From positions 1-49,795 of the forward strand of contig JAETQI010000033.1 of the NCBI GenBank assembly GCA_021770755.1: DNA of 49,795 nucleotides. The letters run 5' to 3'. Under the pieces are notes generated by a model. It was not told the origin of the DNA and made no database searches. It saw only the letters and a list, made by a program, of their open reading frames with translations. Source of the stretch: Lachnospiraceae bacterium (GTDB lineage Bacteria; Bacillota; Clostridia; Lachnospirales; Lachnospiraceae). The translations under genes and the position numbers were made by a program. Positions 1-8,513 of the stretch are shown here, in pieces (position 1 is the first letter of the stretch; every line of letters starts with the position of its first letter).

Positions 1-59
1 TCCGCAAATATCTCTGATACTTTCAGAAAATCCTTTGTACTTATGTCTGCCTTTCCCAT
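1..59 (-). CDS. 5' end of a PD-(D/E)XK (Rpn/transposase-like) protein, partial
   Basis: The minus strand opens a reading frame at 59 with a good ribosome site (AGGAAG, seven bases before the ATG) that runs off the window. Only 19 residues are visible, beginning MGKADISTKDFLK. From memory this start resembles the Rpn-family/PD-(D/E)XK 'putative transposase' proteins common in Lachnospiraceae, which open with a similar MGxADIxTKD stretch. Nothing catalytic lies inside the window, so the family name is an inference from the N-terminus alone. Confidence 0.45.
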   Translation of the reverse strand, partial: MGKADISTKDFLKVSEIFA

Positions 60-614
60 TTTCGCTTCCTGTGTTTTTATTTCACATGTGATATAGATAG
101 TATAGCACAGTTGTTCTGTGTTGTCAAACATTTGCTTCGAACTTATTTTCTCCCAATCGCAGAAAGTCGAGCAGGGAAGAGTCATACACCACCTCAGCGG
201 CATATTGGCTCAGCACGGGTTTTGTGCAGAAAGACCTAATACATTATTACATCAGCTCTTTAAATTCTGGTGCTCGATCTGACAGAAATTAGAGTTGTAA
301 GCTAAATGGTACGAAACAGGCGGTTCACGATTCTGATTTCTGACCGGATGAAGTACTAATAATTTTTCACCAATTATTAGTCCACGCACCGCAATCCGAT
401 CCAATGCTGCGTCCGCTCTTACACCTCCATCCACAGATTTTTTCAACTGGTCATATGCACCTAATTATTGAACGGCACTCTCGAAAAAAATTCTGTACGC
501 AAAAGTAATTTCATAACAGTTTCTTAATGATAAACTATAACTTTCCCTTCTTACATGTATTCTATATAAACAGTATACACCATAATTTCATATCGGTTAA
601 TATTTCACAATTTC
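60..614. other. Gene-poor AT-rich stretch at the polysaccharide locus end
   Basis: Apart from the ribosome site of the partial gene at the left edge, I see no supported gene here. A 64-codon minus-strand frame (252-446) starts with TTG, has no family resemblance I recognise and no ribosome site. It may be a relic of an older coding sequence. The stretch probably contains the promoter of the leftmost gene and the end of the polysaccharide transcription unit, but no convincing terminator hairpin is visible. Confidence 0.4.
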
Positions 615-1033
615 TCAAAATCCTCCATAGATAAATGCAGTATCCCCAGAATAAAAAAATGCTAACGTTAAAAATAATACCGTCCATAATAAGAACCATG
701 ATGAGAATTTAGAATAATCAAGTAAAATGTACGATGCTTCTCTATTTTTTCCTAAAAACACATATGCACTAAAAACTGCCTTCAGCACTGCAAAAATGAC
801 CGTATACACATAAATGTACTGAATCCCATCTGCCATTGTTAAAATCCGCTCAACAACATCACGATCAATACATTACAACAGGTTCTCCACGATCCCTTTC
901 TATTTCCTCCAAGCGGGAAATAGACATATTCCTTAAACCACTCCGACAAACTGATATGCCAACGTCTCCAAAATTCTGCAGGATTTCTCGCAATATACGG
1001 CAGGTTAAAATTTCTTCCCAGATCGTATCCCAA
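615..1033 (-). pseudogene. Decayed MBOAT-family O-acyltransferase (AlgI/DltB-like)
   Basis: Two adjacent minus-strand frames are pieces of a membrane-bound O-acyltransferase. The first (1033-839) carries the family hallmark ARNPAEFWRRWHISLSEWF followed by YFPLGGNRKG. It reads through a TTG that corresponds to an internal leucine, and an in-frame TAG lies just upstream, so the N-terminal half is absent. It stops after LLSGF, exactly where intact members continue with the conserved WHG segment. The second frame (836-615) resumes near the C-terminus with two hydrophobic segments and ends FIYGGF. The loss of the N-terminus, the internal WHG/histidine region and the frame shows it is non-functional. 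It was probably an O-acetyltransferase decorating the glycan made by this cluster. Confidence 0.8.
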
Positions 1034-1138
1034 ACACTAATTTCTGAATTTATTCATAGCACCTCCTCTTAACTATAATCTTTGCTATACCCATTGTGGA
1101 AACCCAAAAACACCTGACAGATGCGGGACATCCAGTAT

Positions 1139-1909
1139 TTATTTACATTTTTTTAATCTACTGCAGATAAGAATACAATCATCTATTGGTCTATGTGACA
1201 AAAATACCGCCTGTTTCATTCTTTTCATCGGAAAAACAGGTCCTTTTTCCAGTACATCTATAGAAAGATGACTTTGACAAATTAAGCGGTTCCACATATT
1301 CTCTGACTGGAAACATACCCCGCTTCCAGCCGATTGCGCCCCTAGCATCCTAAACAATTTAATAAGAATCTCATTTTTCTGAGTGGTACATTGATATATC
1401 ATCCAACTCGGCCAACTATCAATCAGTAGTCCATCATAAAAAATATCTAATATACACAACTTTCCATTTTTCGAGAGTTTTTTACTCAGTTTTCTCATGC
1501 ATACCTGCATCATTTCAAGTGTCCCTGTATATGTATTAGTCACAAAATGATGAAATACCTTATTGCAAAATATCAAATCAAACTTTATGTTTTTTAAATA
1601 TGTATCTACATGCTCTACGCTTTCTTGACAAAAGATGATCTCTTTCTGAAAGCGATTCCAACTCGGATATTCCATGGGATCTAATGCATACGCAGTCACC
1701 TCAAACCCCTGCTGTTTAAGATAGTCGTACACAGCCTTCGTAAAATACCCCCCCCCCGCACCGACATCTAAAAAAGTTATATGACCACTAAACTTACTTA
1801 AATCCAATAACTGAAAATATCGTTTCAAAAGCATCCTGCTATTTTTCAAATCTACTCCTTCATATATGTTTCTCTGCTCCTCATTAATTTTTACAATTTG
1901 ATCGTTCAT
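1139..1909 (-). CDS. Class I SAM-dependent methyltransferase with a G10 tract
   Basis: This 256-residue cytoplasmic protein has a Rossmann-type methyltransferase core. Motif I is FLDVGAGGGYFT at about residues 46-57, the acidic residue after strand 2 is in YALDP, and a later strand reads FDLIFCNKVFHHF, the usual pattern of Methyltransf_11/23 proteins. It sits last among the intact genes of the polysaccharide cluster, so it probably methylates a sugar or lipid-linked intermediate; the substrate is unknown. The three glycines of motif I are encoded by a run of ten G (C10 on the plus strand, 1748-1757), so a one-base slip would truncate the protein inside the SAM-binding loop. In the sequence given the frame is open. 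Confidence 0.8.
   Translation of the reverse strand: MNDQIVKINEEQRNIYEGVDLKNSRMLLKRYFQLLDLSKFSGHITFLDVGAGGGYFTKAVYDYLKQQGFEVTAYALDPMEYPSWNRFQKEIIFCQESVEHVDTYLKNIKFDLIFCNKVFHHFVTNTYTGTLEMMQVCMRKLSKKLSKNGKLCILDIFYDGLLIDSWPSWMIYQCTTQKNEILIKLFRMLGAQSAGSGVCFQSENMWNRLICQSHLSIDVLEKGPVFPMKRMKQAVFLSHRPIDDCILICSRLKKCK
1748..1757 (-). repeat. Homopolymer tract G10 in the methyltransferase gene
   Basis: Ten consecutive C on the plus strand (G in the coding strand) lie near codon 52, within SAM motif I. The surrounding gene is AT-rich, which makes a run of this length striking. Tracts of this kind mediate slipped-strand phase variation in other bacteria; that role is inferred here. Confidence 0.9.
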
Positions 1910-2069
1910 CAGATCTGCCTCCCTATTAAAAAAGGACTTTCGAAATCTCTACGCCACCTTTTATTCAGCTTCCCAAGCCCAATTTTTACAAACTCCCCCA
2001 CCTTCTCTTAACAAACCGTTAAAAATGCGGTGCCTTACGCCATTATTTATAAAATTTTTATTGAGTACA

Positions 2070-2285
2070 CTACACAAAATTCCACTTAATATTCCTCAGC
2101 GATCCACTATTTTCACCAAATAGCATAACAAAAACGGTACCAAACCATGTATGAAAGACGCCAAGATTAATCAAAACATATAGAATATTCAGATTCAATA
2201 TCTGGCTAACCGATACCAGCGATATCTGAACAATTAAAAAGTCAATCCCCAAGGCAACCAGCAGATTTGACACAGATCTGAGCAT
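2070..2285 (-). CDS. Small hydrophobic ORF, possible membrane-protein remnant
   Basis: A 71-codon frame begins with ATG behind an AAAGGG sequence and encodes two hydrophobic segments (about residues 8-27 and 32-57) followed by a short polar tail. I do not recognise the family. It lies between the methyltransferase and a glycosyltransferase on the same strand, in about 430 bases with no other gene. It could be a small membrane protein of the cluster or what is left of a larger flippase or acyltransferase. Confidence 0.35.
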   Translation of the reverse strand: MLRSVSNLLVALGIDFLIVQISLVSVSQILNLNILYVLINLGVFHTWFGTVFVMLFGENSGSLRNIKWNFV

Positions 2286-2337
2286 ATACCCTTTAAAAAT
2301 TTCAGGTTCAGACTTTACAGAACCGTTTAGGGCAAAA

Positions 2338-3435
2338 TTACTGTACTCTTGTGACTATTTGACTTATCGTTTCCGAAAGATTCTTTTTAGATTGTGCTAT
2401 ACAGTTGTCGTACAATATCCCCAAATTATGCTTTAAATCCAAATAATCATTATAACCAGTTTTCGATACTCGCCTCAGTCCCTCTAATAAATCATTTCCC
2501 TCATACAGAACTGCGTTGGTATGATTAAAACCATATACTTTGCCAACTCTTTCACAAATAATACATGGCTTATTAAATCCAAGTACCAGCTGTTTTGATC
2601 CAGATGTTTTCCCTTCTAAAAATGAAGCATACTTTTGATTTTGCATATCCATAGCCAGCATGATATAGTCAGCATTTTCGATTTCCCGATACATACTTGA
2701 AAAGTCGAGTTTTCCAAAATACTTTATTGATTTCCGTGCTTTAAAATGAAATTTGTTATGATTACATTGCTGCCTACCAAAACAGTGAATTACCTGTTTA
2801 ATAATTTGACGTAATTCTTTGTTTTGATATATATTACCTATATATCCTACTTCCATCATTGAATCTCTTAAATCATTCAACGCAACTTCTACTAATTCCC
2901 GATTGTTACTGGCTCCAATCATTAAAATCTGCTTTCTTTCCAAACTGGAAGCATATTTTTTATTGACATTCTCTCCAAAGAAGGAAGCCGACAAAAGCTT
3001 TATCTCATATCCATTATATTGAAAAGGAGTCAACGCAAATATTCTGTTTTCCTTTAGATATGGAATATCCTTGTCATTCAATAAATCTTTATTATGTATC
3101 ATGCCAAGAATCCCATATTTAGACTGTGGAACATATCCCAGATAATCCAATAATTTTTCTTTTTTATTGTCATGAAAATACTCATAACTATTCAAAAAAA
3201 TAAAATCATATTCTTCAATCATAGAACTTTTTAATATATTACCAAGTTCCGATTCTTTATACCTCATTACAGAAATATCTTCTAACGATTTGAAACGACA
3301 AAAAATATCTTCCTTAATAAAATTTTCCTGTACCAAAAGGTCTATTGCAAAATGCAGATCACGAAAGTAATAAACAAGACTTGGTATTATTTCATAATGA
3401 TATTGATGAGGCTCTACGATCAATATTCTTTTCAT
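2338..3435 (-). CDS. Glycosyltransferase-like protein of the polysaccharide cluster
   Basis: This 365-residue soluble protein starts MKRILIVEPHQYHYE, a beta-strand and glycine-free loop like the N-terminal Rossmann domain of GT-B glycosyltransferases. A second Rossmann-like half appears around ILMIGASNNRELV, and a C-terminal segment (FLEGKTSGSKQLVLGFNKP) resembles the donor-side loop where these enzymes hold a nucleotide sugar. It lacks an obvious EX7E motif, so no GT family is assigned. The start is preceded by GGTGG. It probably adds one sugar to the repeat unit, but donor and acceptor cannot be read from sequence. Confidence 0.6.
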   Translation of the reverse strand: MKRILIVEPHQYHYEIIPSLVYYFRDLHFAIDLLVQENFIKEDIFCRFKSLEDISVMRYKESELGNILKSSMIEEYDFIFLNSYEYFHDNKKEKLLDYLGYVPQSKYGILGMIHNKDLLNDKDIPYLKENRIFALTPFQYNGYEIKLLSASFFGENVNKKYASSLERKQILMIGASNNRELVEVALNDLRDSMMEVGYIGNIYQNKELRQIIKQVIHCFGRQQCNHNKFHFKARKSIKYFGKLDFSSMYREIENADYIMLAMDMQNQKYASFLEGKTSGSKQLVLGFNKPCIICERVGKVYGFNHTNAVLYEGNDLLEGLRRVSKTGYNDYLDLKHNLGILYDNCIAQSKKNLSETISQIVTRVQ

Positions 3436-3490
3436 ACACCACCATCCCTAAATAATGCACATAAAGCTTTTCTTATGCAGACCTGCTTTA

Positions 3491-4591
3491 TCACCGAGGT
3501 TCTATCATCTCTCTTATATTTGTTACAATCTGAGCACGACTATGTTCCTCCTGAATCCTTACAAAGTCTTTATTTTCATTATCTAACAAACACTTTAGAA
3601 TAATGCCTGGTAATTTAACTATATCGTTATAGCTAAAAAATAAATTAGGATACTCCTTTTCATAATATCGCATTGTCTCAAAATTACTCCCTATGACTAC
3701 TTTTTCATAAGATATTGCATCCATCATATTCCCCGACGCCCTAAATCCATATTTAACACCAAATGGCAGTAAAACAATTTTACTTTGAGCAATCATGCTT
3801 TGGTACTCTTCCTTTTCAAACGCTAATTCCCTTTTCTCTACTCTCAAAAAACCATTATTATATTCATATTTTTTCGATCTGATGATACACTTTATATTAT
3901 TTTTTTCAAAGAAACTTTGTTCTCTTTCTAATAAGATAATTTTTTCGATTTCATTATCATCATTACTTCCCGAAACAGCTACAACGTCATATACCCCCCC
4001 CCGCCTATAAATAACTTTATCCTTTTCTTCTATCAATGGATGAGGAATATAATGCACCCGCTTTTTCTCCAATTGATTTTTTTTAATAAAATAATCAACA
4101 GCACACTTTTCTGTCACTGCATAATTTATTTTATTTTTGAATGAATAAAATAGAATACGGTATACAAAATTATTGAATACTTCTGTATTATGGACAACCA
4201 GATAAATTTTATCCATATTAGAAAACAAGTATTTAGATAAAGCAAATGTACACCAATCCAATGCTCCAAAATATATACAATCGTAATTATTTACATTATT
4301 TAGATTATTTATAAATCTAAAAACATAATATACATAAAGTACTCTTACTGGATCATTAATCTTAGCATAAAGCCTAATATGAAATGGTACTTCTTTTTTT
4401 AAATCCATTTGAAAAGGCATTACATAGTATTCATTTTTTACATACTCACTGATATCAGAATACCATCCTTTTTCATGGGAAATTACGTCAATCTCACCAA
4501 TATTCGACATTAACTCAATCATTTTCCGATCCAAAGTCTTATGTCCCTTAAATGCCTTAGGATCATGCGGATTTACATACAAAATTTTCAT
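3491..4591 (-). CDS. Glycosyltransferase-like protein with a G9 tract
   Basis: This 366-residue protein opens MKILYVNPHDPKAFKGHKTLDRKM, typical of a GT-B N-terminal strand and glycine-rich acceptor loop. Its C-terminal half contains KIVLLPFGVKYGFRASGNMMDAISYEKVVIG, which matches the GT4/GT1 pattern 'P-x-x-G...AxxxGxPVI' in which a conserved loop contacts the nucleotide sugar. It follows the flippase gene by seven bases and is part of the same transcription unit, although no clear ribosome site precedes the ATG. Codons near 197-199 (R-R-G-G-V) contain nine consecutive G (plus-strand C9 at 3994-4002), so slippage would cut off the donor-binding domain. Confidence 0.65.
   Translation of the reverse strand: MKILYVNPHDPKAFKGHKTLDRKMIELMSNIGEIDVISHEKGWYSDISEYVKNEYYVMPFQMDLKKEVPFHIRLYAKINDPVRVLYVYYVFRFINNLNNVNNYDCIYFGALDWCTFALSKYLFSNMDKIYLVVHNTEVFNNFVYRILFYSFKNKINYAVTEKCAVDYFIKKNQLEKKRVHYIPHPLIEEKDKVIYRRGGVYDVVAVSGSNDDNEIEKIILLEREQSFFEKNNIKCIIRSKKYEYNNGFLRVEKRELAFEKEEYQSMIAQSKIVLLPFGVKYGFRASGNMMDAISYEKVVIGSNFETMRYYEKEYPNLFFSYNDIVKLPGIILKCLLDNENKDFVRIQEEHSRAQIVTNIREMIEPR
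3994..4002 (-). repeat. Homopolymer tract G9 in a glycosyltransferase gene
   Basis: Nine consecutive C on the plus strand lie within one of the most AT-rich genes of the window. This is the second long G run of the cluster and also sits inside a coding frame. No other C or G run here exceeds about six bases. Phase-variable expression is inferred. Confidence 0.9.
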
Positions 4592-4598
4592 AAACTGA

Positions 4599-5999
4599 TT
4601 ACTTGTTTATTATAAATCCCTTTAATTCATTATAAACAAGTTTACCTCCTTTACGGTATATATCTAAAATATTTAAATTTATCATTTTTAAAGTATATAA
4701 AGGCCATTTCCAATCATTATACATAAGATTAACAATTAACTGTCCTGCAACAAGACCAATAGTACCCCAATCAAACTTTTTAACTAACAGAATGGATACT
4801 GTAAAAGAAAAAACAGCAGAAATTACAAACGCTTTATAAAACGGAAGTTCATTTGATGATGCTATAATTGACGCAAACAAACAATGCTGATAATACAAGT
4901 AATAAAAAACAACAATTAAAATTAACATTTCAAAATCAATATCCATATTCGGTCGAACAAAACGCAATACAGGAATACCAATAATAACAAATGATATTAC
5001 CCCAACAATATATATCAATTTGTACACAAAAACACTTGAACAAACAATTTCTTTCAATTCTGTCTTATCTTTCTTTAGATATGAACTACTACATTTAGGC
5101 TGATAAGCACTAAAATAAGCCATAGAAACAGACGCCAAGACAGAGGTTATCTGAGTTATAATTCCATATGAACTGGTTGTCGTCAAATCTATATAATACG
5201 CACAAATAAGTGTATTGGCCTGTGTTGAAAAATATTGAGCTATCATGACAAGGCCATCTTTCCAAGCCGTAGCCCATATTATCCCCAAACACTCTTTTAT
5301 CTCATACACATCTACTTTATCCTTAATATTTAGATAATATGTCTTCTTTGTAAAATACAACCTCCCTTTTCTTCCTAAAAATATACCACTAATAGCAAAT
5401 GCAATTACAAATCCTAGTAATCCCCATCCCAAATATAAAAAAAGAAATGCGAGCATCAATTGAATAAGTTTAGAATACACAACCATTTTATTGCGCTCCG
5501 CTATTGCTCCAATGCCTTGAAGCAATGAAGCCCAATAACCATAAAGCAAATTGATAAACACCCCGAGAATATATATGCACCAAGAATAGCAGTATACTAT
5601 CAAAAACTGATGATCCAAAATCTCATATACATAGATTGTTCCAATCGTCAACATCACAAGCGCTGCGGCTAATGCGATAAAAATGTATACTATACGACAC
5701 GTCCTCACAACCACTGCCATTAAATGTTCATTATGTCCCTGTATAGATACCTCATCCACACGATACCTTTTCAATTCCCCTACGCCACTCCACGCATAAG
5801 TCATATGCCTGGATATTGTTGCATTGAATCCAAAATCAAACAAATTAACTATCTGCGAAATACTGGCAAAAACGTACCACAAACCCAGCTCCTTATCTGT
5901 CAAATAAGCCAATATTATTGGTAATAAAATCACGTTAACTCCCAAAGAAAAAAACCTTGCAAGATAAACCCATATAACATCTTTTTTCTTTATATCCAT
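4599..5999 (-). CDS. Polysaccharide flippase (Wzx/MATE-like)
   Basis: This 466-residue integral membrane protein has about twelve hydrophobic segments. The N-terminus (VYLARFFSLGVNVILLPIILAYLTDKELGLWYVFASI) is the signature of the polysaccharide-synthase/oligosaccharide flippase family. Members move undecaprenyl-linked repeat units across the cytoplasmic membrane before polymerisation. The first ten bases overlap the end of the upstream polymerase gene, and glycosyltransferase genes flank the pair, so it is very probably the Wzx of this locus. Its length is usual for the family and no disrupting frame is seen. Confidence 0.85.
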   Translation of the reverse strand: MDIKKKDVIWVYLARFFSLGVNVILLPIILAYLTDKELGLWYVFASISQIVNLFDFGFNATISRHMTYAWSGVGELKRYRVDEVSIQGHNEHLMAVVVRTCRIVYIFIALAAALVMLTIGTIYVYEILDHQFLIVYCYSWCIYILGVFINLLYGYWASLLQGIGAIAERNKMVVYSKLIQLMLAFLFLYLGWGLLGFVIAFAISGIFLGRKGRLYFTKKTYYLNIKDKVDVYEIKECLGIIWATAWKDGLVMIAQYFSTQANTLICAYYIDLTTTSSYGIITQITSVLASVSMAYFSAYQPKCSSSYLKKDKTELKEIVCSSVFVYKLIYIVGVISFVIIGIPVLRFVRPNMDIDFEMLILIVVFYYLYYQHCLFASIIASSNELPFYKAFVISAVFSFTVSILLVKKFDWGTIGLVAGQLIVNLMYNDWKWPLYTLKMINLNILDIYRKGGKLVYNELKGFIINK

Positions 6000-7519
6000 A
6001 CTTTAAAAATATCCTCACACTTGTCTTCATACGTATTGCTATTACTTACATACAAACCATAACATAGCATTACCAAGGTAATGTTCAACGAAATGACCTG
6101 ATGAAAAAACAAGATACCCCAAACGCCCATAATACACCACATATTTCGTTCTTTTGAAATAGCCTTTTTAATACTTATAATTATTATATGAATATAAAAA
6201 AACAAACCTATTGCTCCTGCATTCAAAAAGATTTCTGCAATACCTGTATGAAGAACCGAGTATACCTCTGAAGAAATTTGAACCTGTGAGTATGTATCTT
6301 TCCCATTCCAATCAGAAGCTCCCCAGTGTTTTAATACTGTTCCACCAAATCCTTTTCCCGTAAGAAAGAACCAAGGCTTGTGATAAAATTCAATCAAAAC
6401 GTTAATCACTTCTTCCAGCCGTGCCTGTATTGAGTCTCCCAGTCCTAGATACCATTTTTTAATGTCAGAATCCCAATTTATAATTCTTTTAAAAGCATCT
6501 AATTTGTATTGTACTTGATAATTATTTATATCATTTGGCATTCTTTCTTCTTTACTCATAAACCTGAGAATACACATGATTCCCACAATAACCAAAATGA
6601 ATTTTACTACTTCCTTAGCGTTCCATTTCACGGGTAATGAACACATTATAAACAATATAGCCGTAACACATATCATTAACCACCAAGTTCCTGCAATCCC
6701 CAGTGTATATTCCCTCTGTATCAAAATGCTAATTACACCATATACCAAATACCAAACTGACCTTTTCTTTGTCCAAAACAACAATACCATAGTCGGAGTA
6801 ATGAGCAACGCCAATGTGCATGTCAACTGTTTTGTTGCTCCCATTTGCTTAACATAATAGTTGTGGTTATAAACCAATATTCCTGCAGTTATGACTACAC
6901 CAAATAAAAAGTTGACTAAAAATGATAATAATTTTCTATCAAAATCTTTTTCTATGATAAAGCACACATTCATTATCATTACAATACTTACCGTCACTAT
7001 CATAAATAAGACATCTCTAACAGTATAATTAAATAAACCATCTATCTCCAGTACACCATTGTCATTATAAAGATAGGTTACTCCCATTGACAATAATTGA
7101 AGTAAGAACAATAACAGAAAACTTTTAGTAAACCTTGTAATCTCTGTATTCTTTCGAAAAATCTTATGAATATGTTTAACTGCTCTCAAATCTGCAAAGA
7201 GAAGTATACAATATATATGATAGGAAGCTATTCCAGGAAGCATTATAAAGGAACAAAACTTTTGATTTCTATCTCCGAACGCATAAATAGGATTTTCGAT
7301 TGAAGTACCACTCATTAATAAAAAAGCAATGAAAAACGTGGATAACCGCTTGAAAATCAAACAATAAAGAACAATCCCAACTTCAAGTAGTGATAGAATT
7401 AAAGAAAATGGCATTACATCTGCATACATGGAATTTAGTAAAGTTATAATAATAACAACTAATATCCCTCTTTTTCTTTCCATTCTCCTTGCATTTCCTC
7501 TTAACCATATTCTATTCAC
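5990..7519 (-). CDS. Wzy-like oligosaccharide repeat-unit polymerase
   Basis: This 509-residue protein has about eleven membrane segments and one large hydrophilic loop (roughly residues 335-420, containing GKGFGGTVLKHWGASD), the layout of O-antigen/capsule polymerases. These proteins are poorly conserved, so the assignment rests on topology and on its place between the flippase and glycosyltransferases. It would polymerise lipid-linked repeat units on the outer face of the membrane. The start chosen is GTG at 7519, overlapping the stop of the upstream gene; a second possible start is the ATG at 7483, but neither has an ideal ribosome site. Confidence 0.7.
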   Translation of the reverse strand: MNRIWLRGNARRMERKRGILVVIIITLLNSMYADVMPFSLILSLLEVGIVLYCLIFKRLSTFFIAFLLMSGTSIENPIYAFGDRNQKFCSFIMLPGIASYHIYCILLFADLRAVKHIHKIFRKNTEITRFTKSFLLLFLLQLLSMGVTYLYNDNGVLEIDGLFNYTVRDVLFMIVTVSIVMIMNVCFIIEKDFDRKLLSFLVNFLFGVVITAGILVYNHNYYVKQMGATKQLTCTLALLITPTMVLLFWTKKRSVWYLVYGVISILIQREYTLGIAGTWWLMICVTAILFIMCSLPVKWNAKEVVKFILVIVGIMCILRFMSKEERMPNDINNYQVQYKLDAFKRIINWDSDIKKWYLGLGDSIQARLEEVINVLIEFYHKPWFFLTGKGFGGTVLKHWGASDWNGKDTYSQVQISSEVYSVLHTGIAEIFLNAGAIGLFFYIHIIIISIKKAISKERNMWCIMGVWGILFFHQVISLNITLVMLCYGLYVSNSNTYEDKCEDIFKVWI

Positions 7520-8513
7520 CTAGCCACCCCGTTAATTTCGCCACATAGAAATCTTCTGAATAGTATTCACTAAATATTTTTTTGTATTCTTTTAGTACAT
7601 TATTGTAATCTATTTTTTCCAAGAGAACACTGTGAACAATCTTTTCCATAATTTCCTGCCTATTACATAGGTGTTGCAAACAAATTAAATATTCTTGATT
7701 CCCCATATATTTGTGAAAATCCCGTAAACACTCTGAATAGATTGGAATAATTCCATTCGATAAATAATTTGATAATTTTGTTGGCGTCGCTACCCGATTA
7801 ACAATTGTATCCTCTCTTATGACAAAACCGAATTTTACATCTTTAATTTCTTCACTTAATTGATCAGCTTCCACATACCCCACCTTATATCTCTTAATCC
7901 CATACTTCTGAATAATATCTAATGCTTCCTGTTTCTGCCTTGAATAAACGATCAGTCTGACATTTGATACATTCTCTTCTATAATTTTATACGTTCTTAC
8001 AATATCCTCAAACCTCTGCCATGGACTTAATCCACCTACATACAAAAAATCATTTATAACATACTTATCCTTCCCTTTAAAGTTTTCTTCTTTAAGCAAT
8101 TCATTAAAACAGGGCATTATAAATACATTAGACAATCTACAATGATACTTCTTTTCCAAATGTTTTTTCATCTCTTCTGAAACCAATAGTATTTTTGAAG
8201 AGCATTTCAAAGCCCAATATTCTATTATGTTTAAAAGAAACATTCTTACTTTCGAAGTATGCCTCATAAAACTTTCTTCCGGACATGCTCCTTGGATCCA
8301 GAGAATACATTCTTTATATCCGCATATCCTCGCCTTAAAAACATCCCAAAGTGAAATAACAACAATACCACAATCCATTTGTTTATTTCTTTTAATTTTC
8401 TCTATATACTTACTTTTTTTTCCAGACATAACAATTGCTTTTTCAATGATAGAAACATAGAACTTTGTTACTTCTTGATTTTGATACGGATTGTAGATAT
8501 CGTATCGTTTCAT
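7512..8513 (-). CDS. Glycosyltransferase, GT-B fold (GT4-like)
   Basis: I place the start at 8513 (MKRYDIYNPYQN), because GGGAGGA lies ahead of it and the ATG shares one base with the stop of the upstream gene (TAATG), a coupled arrangement. The product, about 333 residues, has the GT4 layout: an N-terminal half with CILWIQGACPEE, a central linker, and a C-terminal half with DFLYVGGLSPWQRFEDIV and a donor-loop stretch ATPTKLSNYLSNGIIPIYS. It is cytoplasmic and probably transfers one sugar of the repeat unit. It lies between the adenylating enzyme and the polymerase in the same operon. Confidence 0.75.
   Translation of the reverse strand: MKRYDIYNPYQNQEVTKFYVSIIEKAIVMSGKKSKYIEKIKRNKQMDCGIVVISLWDVFKARICGYKECILWIQGACPEESFMRHTSKVRMFLLNIIEYWALKCSSKILLVSEEMKKHLEKKYHCRLSNVFIMPCFNELLKEENFKGKDKYVINDFLYVGGLSPWQRFEDIVRTYKIIEENVSNVRLIVYSRQKQEALDIIQKYGIKRYKVGYVEADQLSEEIKDVKFGFVIREDTIVNRVATPTKLSNYLSNGIIPIYSECLRDFHKYMGNQEYLICLQHLCNRQEIMEKIVHSVLLEKIDYNNVLKEYKKIFSEYYSEDFYVAKLTGWLGE

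Noticed and set aside
252-446. 64-codon minus-strand frame near the left edge
   Set aside because: TTG start, no ribosome site and no recognised family; the composition could be that of a relic but cannot be supported.
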